Origin: Ramlibacter montanisoli
Lineage (GTDB): Bacteria; Pseudomonadota; Gammaproteobacteria; Burkholderiales; Burkholderiaceae_C
Length of the DNA: 64,000 nucleotides
Reading direction: 5' to 3'
Assembly (NCBI RefSeq): GCF_013087525.1
Contig: NZ_JABFCS010000001.1
Span: 2,108,001 to 2,172,000, forward strand
Below are positions 39,221-49,096 of the stretch, in pieces. The stretch's first letter is position 1. Every line of letters starts with the position of its first letter. The translations under genes and the position numbers were made by a program. Below the pieces are notes generated by a model, which was not told the DNA's origin, did no database searches, and saw nothing but the letters and a program-made list of their open reading frames with translations.

Positions 39221-39909
39221 GGAATCAGGTCGCTCAGGTCGCCGAGGTGGGCCAGCTCGATGTGCGGCTCCTGCTCGTGCGGCCAGATCGCATCGGACCG
39301 GTTCAGCCACGCGGCCTGCATGCCGGCGTTCAGCGCGCCCAGGGCATCGAGCGTGGCGTCGTCGCCGATGTGCAGGATGTCCTGCGGCATCGTTTCGGCC
39401 GCTCCGGCGGCGGCGTGGAAGATGCGGGGATCGGGCTTGCCCACGCCGAACTCGCGGGCACAGATGCTGGCGCGGAACAGGTGCGCCAGACCGATGCGGC
39501 GCAGGTCCGCATTGCCGTTGGAAAGCGCCACGAGCGGAAAGCGGGCCGACAGGTATTGCAGTGCGGGCAGCGCGTCCTCGAAGAGGGTGACGCGCTGGCG
39601 CTCGGCGAAGAACACCTCAAAGGCCGTGTCGGCCATCAGGGGGTTCTCTCCCGCGCGGTACAGCGCCAGCCGGATCGATTCGCGCCGCAGCGCGCTCATG
39701 TCGTGCTTGAGGTCCGGGCGCGCGCTGGTCATCTCCGCGCGGATGTCGCGCAGCGCCGCGGGGTTGGCGAAGAGGGCCGCCGTCATGGGCGCGTAATCGC
39801 ACAGCCACTGGTGCAGCGCCTTCTCGGCCCGCTCGATCGTGGGCCAGATCGGCCACAGCGTGTCATCGAGATCGATCGTGATGGCCCTGATTTTCCCGAC
39901 GTCCAGCAT
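39217..39909 (-). CDS. HAD family hydrolase
   Basis: 230-residue haloacid-dehalogenase-type hydrolase. Motif I DLDDTLW (nucleophile Asp), motif II VALSNG, motif III Lys in GVGKPDPRIF, and motif IV IGDDATLDALG are in order. Probably a phosphatase of small phosphometabolites. Converges with hpnE, overlapping by 4 bases; divergent from hemH with 17 bases between starts. Confidence 0.85.
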   Translation of the reverse strand: MLDVGKIRAITIDLDDTLWPIWPTIERAEKALHQWLCDYAPMTAALFANPAALRDIRAEMTSARPDLKHDMSALRRESIRLALYRAGENPLMADTAFEVFFAERQRVTLFEDALPALQYLSARFPLVALSNGNADLRRIGLAHLFRASICAREFGVGKPDPRIFHAAAGAAETMPQDILHIGDDATLDALGALNAGMQAAWLNRSDAIWPHEQEPHIELAHLGDLSDLIP

Positions 39910-39926
39910 GGCGGCGAGAATACCTC

Positions 39927-41029
39927 ATGCCCGCGACCGCCAGCACTCCCGCCCGCCCCGCCCACCAGCACGGGCAGGCCCCTTCACCGCCGTCCTGCTT
40001 TGCAACCTGGGAACGCCCGACGAACCCACGCCCGCCGCCGTGCGCCGCTACCTGGCGCAGTTCCTGGCCGACCCCCGCGTGGTGGAGATCCCGCGCGCCG
40101 TGTGGCTGCCGCTTCTGTACGGCGTGATCCTGCCGCTGCGCTCGGCGAAATCCGCGGCCAAGTACGCGACGATCTGGACGCCCGAGGGCTCGCCGCTGAA
40201 GGTGTGGACCGAGCGCCAGGCCAAGCGCCTGCAGGGCTGGCTGGGCGAACACGGGCACCGGGTGCGCGTCGCCTACGCGATGCGTTACGGCAACCCGTCG
40301 ATCGCCTCCGAGCTGGACGCGCTGGCCGACGCGGGCGCCGAGCGCATCCTGATCCTCACCGCCTACCCGCAGTACTCCGGCACCACCACGGCGAGCGTGA
40401 TCGACGCCGTGGCGCAATGGGCGCAGGCGCGGCGCGCGGTGCCCGAGCTGCGCTTCGTCAACCGCTACCACGACGACCGCGGCTACCTGCAGGCGCTGGC
40501 GCGCAGCATCGAGCGGCACTGGCGCGAACACGGAAAGCCCGACCACCTGGTCATGAGCTTCCACGGCGTGCCCGAACGCACGCTGCACCTGGGCGACCCC
40601 TACCACTGCGAATGCCGCAAGACCGGCCGCCTGCTGGCCGAGCTGCTGCAGCTGCCCGCAGACGCCTGGACGCTCACCTTCCAGTCCCGCTTCGGCAAGG
40701 CCAAGTGGCTGGAGCCCTACACCGAGCCGACGCTGCAGGCGCTGGCGCGCGAGGGCAAGCGGCGCGTGGACGTGGTGTGCCCCGGCTTCAGCAGCGACTG
40801 CCTGGAGACGCTGGAGGAAATCGCGCAGGAAGGCCGCGACGCCTTCCTCGCCGCCGGCGGGCGCAGCTTCCAATACATCCCCTGCCTGAACGACGACACG
40901 GAGTGGATCCGCGCACTCGGCGCGATCACGCAGCAGCACCTGGCGGGTTGGCCGACGCAGGCGGTGGCGGATCCGAAAGTGCTGCAGGAGCAGAAGGAAC
41001 GCGCCGTGGCATTGGGAGCGGCCCGCTGA
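39927..41029 (+). CDS. hemH: ferrochelatase, one-base frameshift
   Basis: Inserts Fe2+ into protoporphyrin IX, the last haem step. Motifs: AVLLCNLGTPDEP at the N-terminus, AYPQYSGTTTASV, the catalytic His in SFHGVPERT, GDPYHCECRKT, FQSRFGKAKWLEPYT, and acidic VCPGFSSDCLETLEEI. ATG at 39927 (MPATAST) joins the conserved frame after adding one C in the run at 39979-39982, giving 367 residues. Confidence 0.94.
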
Positions 41030-41035
41030 TGTGCC

Positions 41036-41904
41036 TCAGCTCTCCGCGGTCTCGATGAACGAGCGCACCAGCTCCAGCTGCGCCGGCACGTTCAGCGCGG
41101 GCGCATGGCCGCAGCCCGGGATCTCCACCACGCGCGCGAGCCCCAGGGCCCCCGGCCCGCGCGTCAACATCTCCGCCGCCGCATCGGGCAGCACCAGGTC
41201 CGAGTCCGCGCCGCGCAGCAGCAGCACCGGGATGCGCAGGCGGTCGTAGTGCTCCCAGAGGTCGTAGTCCTTCGGGTGGTCCGTGAACTGCCGCACCATC
41301 GCGGGGTCGTAGTGCGGCGTCACGCGCCCGTCCGGCAGGCGCCGCGCGGAGGTCTCGGCCAGGCGCCGCCACTGCTCATCGGACAGCCAGCCATAGGGCT
41401 TGTAGACCTGCCGGAAGAAGGCTTCCAGTTCCGCCATCGTCGCGAACGCCGGCGGGTTGCCCGCATAGGAGCGATGCGCTCCACGGCCGGTGCCGCCAGC
41501 CGCGGCGCGTTGTCATTCAGGACCAGGCTGAGGATGCGGTCCTTCAGCGCCGGCTGGAACAGCCCTGACGCGCAGACCGTGCCGATCGCACCGCCCATGG
41601 AGGTGCCGACCCAGTGCGCGCGCGCGATCCCGAGCTGGTCCAGCAGGTCCGCGGCGATGCGCGCGTAGAACTCCAGCCTGTATTCGTTGCCGGGGTCGGG
41701 GCTCCACTGGCTGAAGCCGCGGCCTATCGTGTCCGGGCAGATCACGCGCCAGCCGGAGGACAGGAATTCGGCCAGTTCGTCCATGTCGCGCCCGGTGCGC
41801 GCCAGGCCATGCCAGGCGATCACCGTGCGCCCATGCTGCGCGCCCCACTCCGTGTAGTGGATCTCGCGTCCCGCGCAGGTGGCGTACTTCGAGACGAAAG
41901 GCAT
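41036..41904 (-). CDS. alpha/beta hydrolase, one-base frameshift
   Basis: Cytoplasmic alpha/beta-fold esterase or lipase-like hydrolase, 289 residues after correction. The oxyanion segment WHGLARTGRDMDELA, nucleophile elbow VGTSMGGAIG (Ser in G-T-S-M-G), Asp in LRGADSDLVLP, and His in PGCGHAPALN form a full triad. A base is lost near 41468-41471, breaking VERIASYAGNPPAFATMAEL. ATG at 41904 chosen because AAGGAGG precedes it. Lies 24 bases after the lipoprotein esterase in the same orientation; likely the last gene of the liv-esterase operon. Confidence 0.85.
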
Positions 41905-41927
41905 GGTCCTGTCCTCCTTGGGCATCG

Positions 41928-43736
41928 TCACTCCGCGCGGATGCTCTTGTTCGAAAGGGTCGCGTCGAACACCAGCTTGTTCGGCCACGCCGGCCACGCC
42001 ACGCCCAGCGAGACGTTGTTGGGATCGCCATTGCGCGCGAAGCTGCCCAGCGTCTGCATCATGGCGGCCGAGAGTTCCAGCCGTCCCGGCGCGTTGGCGT
42101 TGCTGAACCAGACGTTCGAGAACAGCGAGGGGCCGAAGTTGCCGAAGATGAAGGGCAGGTCCACCACGTGCACCGCGCCATAGATGTCGTTCCACGGCGC
42201 CGGCTGCTTGTCCCAGTCGAAGCGGTAGTACCAGACGTCGGACTGCTGCGTCTTCAGCGCGTTGAGCACGTTGTCGCGGCTGCGCAGGAAGAAGATGCTG
42301 TTCAGCGCTTCGGCGCGGGCGGTGAAGCCGGTGACCGGTGCGTTCGCCGGAAGCACGGACGCCACCAGCCAGTCCCCGATCGGCGTCTGCACCGCGGCAT
42401 TCGGGTCGTTCGAGAAATGGTGCGCGAAGAGCTGTGCGTCCGAGACCTTGCGGACGGTCGGGAACTCCGCGCCGACGATGAACAGGAAGGACGGGAACAG
42501 CTTGCCCTCGTCGCGCGTGTTGCCGGCCAGCACCGGCACCTTCACGTAGTTGCCGGCCTTGATCGCCTCGATCGGGTCGCTCGCGACCACCGTGCCGTCC
42601 GGGATGGGGCCCGAGCCGGCGAGCGTGGGCATGCGCGTGAGCAGCGTCGTGAACAGCTGCTGCGGCGCCTTGCCCCGCAGGTAGGCGGCGATCTCGGCCG
42701 GCGTCCTGCCGGCGATGTACGCGTTCGCGCTGGCTGCGTCGGTGGCCAGCCCGTCGACGATCAGAAGGTTCTGCAGCAGCGCCGTGCCCTGCCCCTGGTA
42801 GAAGCTGCGCGGGTTCAGCGTCGGCAGGCTGCCCGCCGGCAGGTTGGTGGCCAGCGAGATGCCGCCGGACAGCGGCACGTTGCGGTGGAACAGCTTCGGC
42901 GTCGCGGCCGTCATGAGCGGCGAGGTCTGCAGCGCCCAGACGTTGATCGCGCCGGCCGACTGGCCCATGATCGTGACGTTGTCCGGGTTGCCGCCGAAGG
43001 CGCGCGCGTTCTTCTGCACGAACTCCAGCGCCTTGATGCTGTCCAGCATCGTGAAGTTGCCGGAATCGTTGGACGCGTCGCCGGTCTTGAGCTGCGGCAG
43101 GTCCAGGAAGCCGAGGATGCCGAGGCGGAAGTTGGCGGTGACCACGACCGCGTTGGCCGCCTTGGCGAGCGCCGCGCCGTCGTACATCGGGTCGGCCGTG
43201 TAGCCGGAAACGTTGCTGCCGCCGTGGAAGAACACGATCACGGGCAGCTTGCCGCTGGCGTTCGCCGGGCTCCAGACGTTCAGGTACAGGCAGTCCTCCT
43301 GGCCCACCGCCAGGAACAGCGTGCTGCCGATGGTCGCGTCGTAGCGGTTGTTCGCACCCGGGCCGTAGATGCGGCCGTACTGAGAGCACGCATTGCCGAA
43401 GGCCGTGGTGGTGCGCACGCCGGTCCACGCGTCCGCCTCCTGCGGGGCCTGCCAGCGCAGCGCACCGACCGGCGCCTTGGCGAACGGGATGCCCTTGAAT
43501 GCGGTCACCCCGGCCAGGGCCTCGCCGCGCACCACGCCCAGGTGCGTCTTGCGCACGGTCACGTTGGAGTCGGCCAGCAGCTCACCGCCCTGCGCCGTCG
43601 TGCTCGCGCCACCGCCACCGCCACATGCCGCCAGCAGCATGGGGATCACGAGCGCCGCGACGGCGCCGCCCAGGCGCGTCCGCCAGCGGCCAGCAAGGCG
43701 CGCGGTGGACTGCAATGACTTTTCAGTTCTCAACAT
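41928..43736 (-). CDS. type B carboxylesterase lipoprotein
   Basis: 602-residue carboxylesterase (cholinesterase/lipase family) with a lipoprotein signal, lipobox LLAAC (Cys38), then a Gly/Ala linker. Nucleophile motif TIMGQSAGAINVW (GxSxG), acid in NTRDEGKLF, and His in AVHVVDLPFIFGNFG. It should be anchored in a membrane, probably the outer one, hydrolysing esters in the periplasm or at the surface. Its ATG overlaps the livM stop by 14 bases, so it is coupled to the transporter, an unusual arrangement that implies linked function. Confidence 0.85.
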   Translation of the reverse strand: MLRTEKSLQSTARLAGRWRTRLGGAVAALVIPMLLAACGGGGGASTTAQGGELLADSNVTVRKTHLGVVRGEALAGVTAFKGIPFAKAPVGALRWQAPQEADAWTGVRTTTAFGNACSQYGRIYGPGANNRYDATIGSTLFLAVGQEDCLYLNVWSPANASGKLPVIVFFHGGSNVSGYTADPMYDGAALAKAANAVVVTANFRLGILGFLDLPQLKTGDASNDSGNFTMLDSIKALEFVQKNARAFGGNPDNVTIMGQSAGAINVWALQTSPLMTAATPKLFHRNVPLSGGISLATNLPAGSLPTLNPRSFYQGQGTALLQNLLIVDGLATDAASANAYIAGRTPAEIAAYLRGKAPQQLFTTLLTRMPTLAGSGPIPDGTVVASDPIEAIKAGNYVKVPVLAGNTRDEGKLFPSFLFIVGAEFPTVRKVSDAQLFAHHFSNDPNAAVQTPIGDWLVASVLPANAPVTGFTARAEALNSIFFLRSRDNVLNALKTQQSDVWYYRFDWDKQPAPWNDIYGAVHVVDLPFIFGNFGPSLFSNVWFSNANAPGRLELSAAMMQTLGSFARNGDPNNVSLGVAWPAWPNKLVFDATLSNKSIRAE

Positions 43737-44868
43737 AGTCTCCTTCGATGGCGTTGCTGGGGGCGGCCGGGGAAGCCGCGGTGGGGGAAGCGTTTCGGCG
43801 CGCGGGCGCCGCGCGCAGGGCGCGCAGGCGGCCGACCACGCCGGTGGGGAAGTAGTAGACGGAGAGCACGAACAGCAGGCCGAGCCAGAGCAGCCAGCGG
43901 TCCGGCGACAGCAGTGCGGCCAGCCAGGGCAGCCCGGAGACCGCGTCGCTTCCGAGCTTGAGCAGGTCCTGCAGGTAGCTTTGCGCCACCAGGAACAGGC
44001 CCGAGCCGATCGCCGCGCCGTAGATCGTGCCCATGCCGCCGATCACCACGATCAGCAGCACGTCCAGCATGATCTCGAAGGACAGCGTGGTGTCCGGCCC
44101 GTTGTAGCGCAGCCAGATGGAGAGCATCGCGCCCGCCAGCGTGGCGAACAGCGCCGACAGGATGCTGGAGATGGTGCGGTACACCACCACGCGGTAGCCG
44201 ATCGCCTCGGCGCGGAACTCGTTCTCGCGGATCGCCTGCAGCACGCGGCCGAAGGGCGAGTTCACGATCCGCAGCATGGCCAGGAACAGCACCAGGGCCA
44301 CCACGAACAGCAGGTAGTAGCAAAGCAGCCGGCCGTCGAGCGACACGCCCAGGAAAGGCGTCTCCGACAGCTGGAAGCCCGGCGACAGCACCTCGGGCAT
44401 CTTGAAGGTCAGGCCGTCCTCGCCGCCCGTGATTTCGGACAGCTGCGAGGCCAGCGTCTGGAAGGCCGCGGCGAAGGCCAGCGTGATCATCGAGAAGAAG
44501 ATCGCCCGCACGCGCAGCGAGAAGAGGCCGATGGCCGCGGCCAGCACGAAGGACACCGCCAGCGCCGCGAGCGTGCCCACCAGCAGCGCGCCCCAGCCGG
44601 GGCCCATGCGGGTCGACGCGATCGCGATGCCATAGGCGCCGATGCCGAAGAACATGGTGTGCGCGAAGCTCACGATGCCCGTGTAGCCGAGCAGCAGGTC
44701 GAAGCTCGCCACCAGCACGATGAACACCAGCACCTTGGCGGCGACGTTCAGCGCCTTGACGCCGGGGAACAGGAAGGGCGTGAAGGCCAGCGCCAGGAAG
44801 ATCAGCACCAGCACGGCCGCGAGCACGCGGCTGCGGGGAAAATCATTGGACAGGAGTCGGGTCAGCAT
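43723..44868 (-). CDS. livM: branched-chain-type ABC permease LivM
   Basis: 381-residue inner-membrane permease with 8-10 helices. The conserved LLGYTGIVSFAHTMFFGIGAY and RAIRENEFRAEAIGYRV segments and GGMGTIYGAAIGSGLF identify LivM of the HAAT (hydrophobic amino acid transporter) type. Partner of livH just upstream (7 bases apart). Confidence 0.9.
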   Translation of the reverse strand: MLTRLLSNDFPRSRVLAAVLVLIFLALAFTPFLFPGVKALNVAAKVLVFIVLVASFDLLLGYTGIVSFAHTMFFGIGAYGIAIASTRMGPGWGALLVGTLAALAVSFVLAAAIGLFSLRVRAIFFSMITLAFAAAFQTLASQLSEITGGEDGLTFKMPEVLSPGFQLSETPFLGVSLDGRLLCYYLLFVVALVLFLAMLRIVNSPFGRVLQAIRENEFRAEAIGYRVVVYRTISSILSALFATLAGAMLSIWLRYNGPDTTLSFEIMLDVLLIVVIGGMGTIYGAAIGSGLFLVAQSYLQDLLKLGSDAVSGLPWLAALLSPDRWLLWLGLLFVLSVYYFPTGVVGRLRALRAAPARRNASPTAASPAAPSNAIEGDYVEN

Positions 44869-44875
44869 GGCGTGA

Positions 44876-45859
44876 TCACTTGTTCAGGGCATAGACGCCC
44901 TGCGGACGCCACAGCAGGATGGCCATCATCAGCAGGATGTTGGAGAACAGCGCCATCTTGGGCACCAGGAAGCCGGTGTAGTTGGCCATCAGGCCTACCA
45001 GCAGCGCGCCCACCAGGGCGCCGGTGGTGGAGCCCAGGCCGCCGATGATCAGCACGATGAAGATCAGCACGTTGACCTGCGCGCCCATCTGCGGGATCAC
45101 GTTCTGCTGGTACAGGCCCCACATCACGCCGCCCAGGCCGGCCAGCGCGCTGCCCACCATGAACACGCCCACGAACAGCACGCGGATGCGGTAGCCGAGG
45201 GACTCCACCATCTCGCGGTCCTGCACGCCGGCGCGGATCAGCAGGCCGATCTTGGTGCGCGTGAGCGTCCACAGCAGCAGGCCGAACACCACCACGCCCA
45301 CCACCACGGCGATCAGGCGGTACTTCTCCACCGCGGCGTCGCCGAGGTACAGGCTGCCCCTCATGCCTTCCGGCAGCGGCAGGGGGATCTGCAGCGGGCC
45401 CCAGATCACCTTGATCAGCTCCTCGCCGATGATCATGCCGCCCATGGTGATGAGGATCTGCTTGAGGTGGTTGCCGTACACCGGCCGCACGATGAAGCGC
45501 TCGAAGGCCAGGCCGATCGCGCCGGCCACCAGCATCGCCACCACCATCGCGGGCAGCACCGCCAGCATGTTCTTCCACAGGCTGGCGGAGGCCGTGTAGT
45601 CGCCCATCGCGCCCAGCACGCTGGTGGCGACGAAGGCGCCCAGCGCGATGAACACGCCGTGGCCGAAGTTCAGCACGTCCATCAGGCCGAACACCAGCGT
45701 GAGGCCCGAGGCGATGATGAAGATGATCATGCCCATGGCCAGGCCCGCCACCGTGAGCGTCACCCAGGTCGAGGGCGAGCCGATGAAGGGCAGCACCAGC
45801 AGTGCGAGCACCGGCACCAGGGCGAGCGGCTTCCAGTCGAAGTCCTTGAAGAAAGTCAT
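44876..45859 (-). CDS. livH: branched-chain-type ABC permease LivH
   Basis: 327-residue permease with about eight helices. ASGLTLVFGLMDVLNFGHGVFIALGA and RAGVQDREMVESLGYRI are diagnostic of LivH, with GGLGSTTGALVGALLVGL near the end. ATG at 45859 (MTFFKDFDWKPL); a longer open frame reads back through livG and is not a fusion. The 77-base gap upstream holds a palindromic repeat. Confidence 0.92.
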   Translation of the reverse strand: MTFFKDFDWKPLALVPVLALLVLPFIGSPSTWVTLTVAGLAMGMIIFIIASGLTLVFGLMDVLNFGHGVFIALGAFVATSVLGAMGDYTASASLWKNMLAVLPAMVVAMLVAGAIGLAFERFIVRPVYGNHLKQILITMGGMIIGEELIKVIWGPLQIPLPLPEGMRGSLYLGDAAVEKYRLIAVVVGVVVFGLLLWTLTRTKIGLLIRAGVQDREMVESLGYRIRVLFVGVFMVGSALAGLGGVMWGLYQQNVIPQMGAQVNVLIFIVLIIGGLGSTTGALVGALLVGLMANYTGFLVPKMALFSNILLMMAILLWRPQGVYALNK

Positions 45860-45867
45860 GGAGCCCC

Positions 45868-45936
45868 CACGCTTGTCACTTCGTGTACTGCGCTGCCCCC
45901 CGGGGGCCTTCGCGGCTTGGAGCGGTCCGGCGCCGC
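45868..45936. repeat. GC-rich palindromic spacer repeat in the liv operon
   Basis: Spacer between livF and livH containing TGCCCCCCGGGGGCC (palindromic core 45896-45906) flanked by CGCTG, CACTTCGTG and CGGCTTGGAGCGGTCCGGCGC. Layout is typical of a repeat scattered through Comamonadaceae genomes, recalled and not verified. Confidence 0.5.
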
Positions 45937-46662
45937 TCATAGCGCCAGCCCCAGCAGCGAGTGCTGCAGTTCCTCGTCTTCGGCGAGTTCCTTCATGGAA
46001 CCCGCGTGGACCACCACGCCGTTGTCCATCACGGCCACCGTGTCGCCCAGCCGCTTGGCGAAGTTGATGTTCTGCTCCACCAGCAGGATGGTCACGCCCT
46101 TGGCCTTGAGCTGCTCGAAGGCCCCGATCATGTTGTTGATGATCGCGGGGGCCAGGCCCTTGCTGGGCTCGTCGATGATCAGCAATTCGCGCGGCTCCAC
46201 GATGGCGCGCGACACCGCCAGCATCTGCTTCTGGCCACCCGAGAGCTTGCCGGCCGGGTGGTTCCAGAACTTCTCCACGGCGGGGAACAGCGAGAAGATC
46301 CACTGCAGCCGTTCGCCGTCGATCTGGCTGGCGTTCTTCGCGCCGCGCGCGGCCAGCACCATGTTCTCCTTGACCGTGAGGTCGGCGAAGATGCCCATGT
46401 TCTCCGGCACGTAGGCGATGCCGCGGCCCGCGATCTGCGGCGTGGCGGCCTGCGTGATGTCCTGGCCGTCGAACACGATGCGGCCCTGCGACGCGCGCCA
46501 GAGGCCGAGGATGGTGCGCAGCGTCGTCGTCTTGCCCGCGCCGTTGCGGCCCAGGAGCATGGTGAGCTGGCCGCGCGGCACGGCAAGTTCCACGCCGTGC
46601 AGGATGTGGTACGCACCGATGTGCGTGTGCACGCCGGAGAGGGTGAGGAGCTTGTCGCTCAT
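45937..46662 (-). CDS. livF: branched-chain-type ABC ATPase LivF
   Basis: 241-residue ATPase: Walker A GRNGAGKTT, signature LSGGQKQMLAVSRAI, Walker B LLIIDEPSKGLAPAI, H-loop LLVEQNINFA. The YVPENMGIFADLTVKENM segment is LivF-like. ATG at 46662 shares ATGA with the expected livG stop, so the pair is translationally coupled. Confidence 0.93.
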   Translation of the reverse strand: MSDKLLTLSGVHTHIGAYHILHGVELAVPRGQLTMLLGRNGAGKTTTLRTILGLWRASQGRIVFDGQDITQAATPQIAGRGIAYVPENMGIFADLTVKENMVLAARGAKNASQIDGERLQWIFSLFPAVEKFWNHPAGKLSGGQKQMLAVSRAIVEPRELLIIDEPSKGLAPAIINNMIGAFEQLKAKGVTILLVEQNINFAKRLGDTVAVMDNGVVVHAGSMKELAEDEELQHSLLGLAL

Positions 46663-47473
46663 TGCATTGCTCCTTCCCCCTCTGGGGGAAGGCCGGGATG
46701 GGGCGCTGCGGCGCCACGCCCAGATAGGCTTCCTGCACCACCGGCGACGCGATCACCTCCGCCGGCTCGCCATCAGCCACCAGCGAGCCGTTGTGCAGCA
46801 CGATGATGCGGTCGGCCAGCTCGCGCACCACGTCCATCTTGTGCTCCACCAGCAGGATGGTCTTGCTGCGGTCCGCCTTCAGCTTGCGGATCAGGTCCAG
46901 GATCACCGGCGCCTCGGCGTGGTTCATGCCTGCCGTGGGCTCGTCGAACATGTAGACCTGCGGCTCCATCGCCATCAGCAGCGCGACTTCAAGCTTGCGC
47001 TGGTCGCCGTGCGGCAGGTTCGCCACCAGCTCGTCCTCCTTGTCCTTCAGCGCGATCTCGGCGAGCAGCTGGTCGGCGCGCGCGCGCAGGTCGGCGTGGT
47101 CGCTCCACACGCTCCACAGGTTCAGGCCGCGGCGATGCGGGCCCTCGCGCGTGGCCTGCACCGCCAGCCGCACGTTCTCCAGCACCGTCAGGCGCGGGAA
47201 CAGGTTGGTGAGCTGGAAGGCGCGGCCCAGCCCGGCGCGCGTGCGCTCGGACGCGGACGCGGACGCGCCGGACAGGTTGCGGCCGCCCAGCGTGACGGTG
47301 CCGCTGCTGGCCTTGAGCTGGCCCGAGATCAGGTTGAAGTAGGTGGTCTTGCCGGCCCCGTTCGGGCCGACGATGGCGGTCAGGGTCCCCGGCTCGAAGG
47401 AGCAGGTGACCGCGTTGACCGCCACGTGGCCGCCGAAGCGGACCGTCAGGTCATGCGTGGCGAGTAGGCTCAT
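46659..47473 (-). CDS. livG: branched-chain-type ABC ATPase LivG, one-base frameshift at 3' end
   Basis: ATPase with Walker A GPNGAGKTT, signature LPHGDQRKLEVALLMAMEP (LivG-type), Walker B VYMFDEPTAGMNHAE, H-loop LLVEHKMDVV. As read, the frame has no stop until it reaches the end of livH, giving an impossible 865-residue product. Restoring one base in the C5/G5 run at 46676-46688 ends livG at the TGA at 46659-46661, in ATGA overlap with livF, and gives 271 residues. Confidence 0.88.
46671..46706. repeat. GC-rich palindromic spacer repeat at the livG end
   Basis: CTCCTTCCCCCTCTGGGGGAAGGCCGGGATGGGG-type element: inverted arms CCTTCCCCC / GGGGGAAGG around TCT. Its homopolymer arms are probably where the livG frameshift arose. 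The short tail it adds to LivG is unlikely to be functional. Confidence 0.5.
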
Positions 47474-47489
47474 GGAATGCAGGCATGGA

Positions 47490-48977
47490 TCAACAGGTGC
47501 CGATCACGTAGTAGTTGGGACCGGTCTGCTTCAGGGTGGTGGTGACGAAGACGTTCCACAGGCCCATGTTCTGGTTGGACCCGTTGGCGTAGGTGTAGCC
47601 GCCCGCGGTGTAGGCGCGGCCGGCGGTGGTGTGCGCGTAGTTGGTCGCGGTGTAGCAGGTGGCGGCCGTTCCCGTGGTGGTGCCGCTCACCGGGGCCGAC
47701 TGTGCGCCCTGCACGCCGTTGGCGTCCAGTGCCGCGACGGTCCAGGAATAGGTGGTCGCGGACGCCAGCCCGCTGTCGGTGTAAGTGGTGCCCGTGATCG
47801 CCAGCGCGTTGTCCTTGGTGCCGTTGCGGAACACGTTGTAGCCGGAGGCGCCCGTGACGGCGGACCAGCCGATGTTCATCGAGCTGCTGGTGGCGCCCGA
47901 GGTCGTCACGCCCGTGGGCGCGGGCAGCGTGCCGCCGCCACCTCCACCCCCGCCGCCCGATGACACGGTGTCCACCATTGCCTTGAGCGCGGCGACCTGC
48001 GTTCCGGCCTTCCTCGCGAAGTTGCTGCCGTACCAGCCGATCCAGTCCCAGCAGGCGTTCGGGTTGGCCAGCGAGCCGCTCGCCGCGGTCTGGCGGCTGG
48101 TGCTGTCCACCTGCGTCTGCGGGAACAGCACGATGATGCTGTTGGTGTCGGCCCAGCGGGTGTAGCCGGTGTTCCTGATGAACTTGTCGCCGATGTTGGA
48201 GTAGCTTTGCTGGCAGCCATGCAGCGCCACGTGCACGCGGCACTGCGCGCCCGCGGCGCAGTTGGCCGGCACGTACACCCAGCCGGTGGGCGCCATGCCC
48301 GGGTTGGAGGTGAAGGCGCGCTGGTCGAACTCGATGTAGTTGCCGGCGGCCGGCGCGTTGTTGCGCGCATTCAGCGTTCCGTACAGCTTGGTCAGCACTG
48401 CCTTGGCGCCGTCGTAGCCGCAGTTGCTGATGTAGGGCGAGGCGCTCGAGCTGCAGGCGTTGTTGCCGGTGGCGTCGAAATCGGTGGGGAATACGTGCGC
48501 CGTGCTGGCGCGCTGCACGTACTCGAGGTTCGCTGCCGGCACGCCGTTGTTGGTGTACTGCGTGCGCAGCGCCGCCATCGGGTTGGGACCGACGGTGAAG
48601 TCGCTGCTGCCGACGAACATGTAGATCTTCTGCGTGGCGACGCCCGACTTCGGGTCGATCGAGCCGGCCGAACTGAAGCTGTCGATGCTGCCCTGCATCG
48701 TCGAGAGCTGCGCGCTGCCGATGGTGGCGTTGTACATGCACGCCGTGTAGTTGTTGTGCCCGGCGCACATGTAGGGGCCGGCGGCGAAGATGCCGACGCC
48801 GCGGAACAGAGACGAATGGGCCCATCCCAGCTGGTTGGCCATGAAGCCGCCGGAGGACAGGCCGGACACGGTCGTCTGCGACCGGTCGACGTTGTAGCCC
48901 GGAAGCGGGACGGCGGCATGGGAGGCCGTGGCGGCCAAGGCCGCGGCCACGGCAAGCAGGCGCAGGTTGCGGATCAT
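47490..48977 (-). CDS. extracellular PHB depolymerase (type 2 catalytic domain, FnIII, substrate-binding domain)
   Basis: 495-residue secreted esterase. Signal peptide about 1-21 (ASHA). Lipase box GLSSGG with nucleophile Ser41 lies near the N-terminus, the order seen in type 2 short-chain PHA depolymerases of Delftia/Acidovorax. His lies in HVALHGCQQSYSNIGDKF. A nine-glycine linker (about 343-352) leads to a fibronectin III domain (about 353-435) and a C-terminal aromatic substrate-binding domain ending in Cys. It should depolymerise extracellular poly(3-hydroxybutyrate) to hydroxybutyrate oligomers. Lies 16 bases upstream of livG on the same strand. Confidence 0.88.
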   Translation of the reverse strand: MIRNLRLLAVAAALAATASHAAVPLPGYNVDRSQTTVSGLSSGGFMANQLGWAHSSLFRGVGIFAAGPYMCAGHNNYTACMYNATIGSAQLSTMQGSIDSFSSAGSIDPKSGVATQKIYMFVGSSDFTVGPNPMAALRTQYTNNGVPAANLEYVQRASTAHVFPTDFDATGNNACSSSASPYISNCGYDGAKAVLTKLYGTLNARNNAPAAGNYIEFDQRAFTSNPGMAPTGWVYVPANCAAGAQCRVHVALHGCQQSYSNIGDKFIRNTGYTRWADTNSIIVLFPQTQVDSTSRQTAASGSLANPNACWDWIGWYGSNFARKAGTQVAALKAMVDTVSSGGGGGGGGGTLPAPTGVTTSGATSSSMNIGWSAVTGASGYNVFRNGTKDNALAITGTTYTDSGLASATTYSWTVAALDANGVQGAQSAPVSGTTTGTAATCYTATNYAHTTAGRAYTAGGYTYANGSNQNMGLWNVFVTTTLKQTGPNYYVIGTC

Positions 48978-49055
48978 CTTCGAGTGTCTCCTGTGGTTTT
49001 CGGACGTGCGAATCCCCGGCCCCCTGTGCCGGGGGCTCTCTCCTCGAACTGCGGA

Positions 49056-49082
49056 AAATGGCGGGGCGGCGCGGGCCGCCCC
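49056..49082 (-). terminator. terminator after the Liv-type binding protein
   Basis: GGGGCGG / CCGCCCC stem (49063-49069 and 49076-49082) with a GC-rich loop, followed on the minus strand by CATTTTCC. It separates the binding-protein gene from the PHB depolymerase, which may therefore use its own promoter. Confidence 0.55.
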
Positions 49083-49096
49083 GTTGTCTCAGCCGG

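Noticed and set aside
44876-47473. An 865-residue open frame apparently fusing LivG with LivH
   Set aside because: The middle third is livF read out of frame. A one-base loss removed the livG stop; the ATGA overlap with livF explains the true end.
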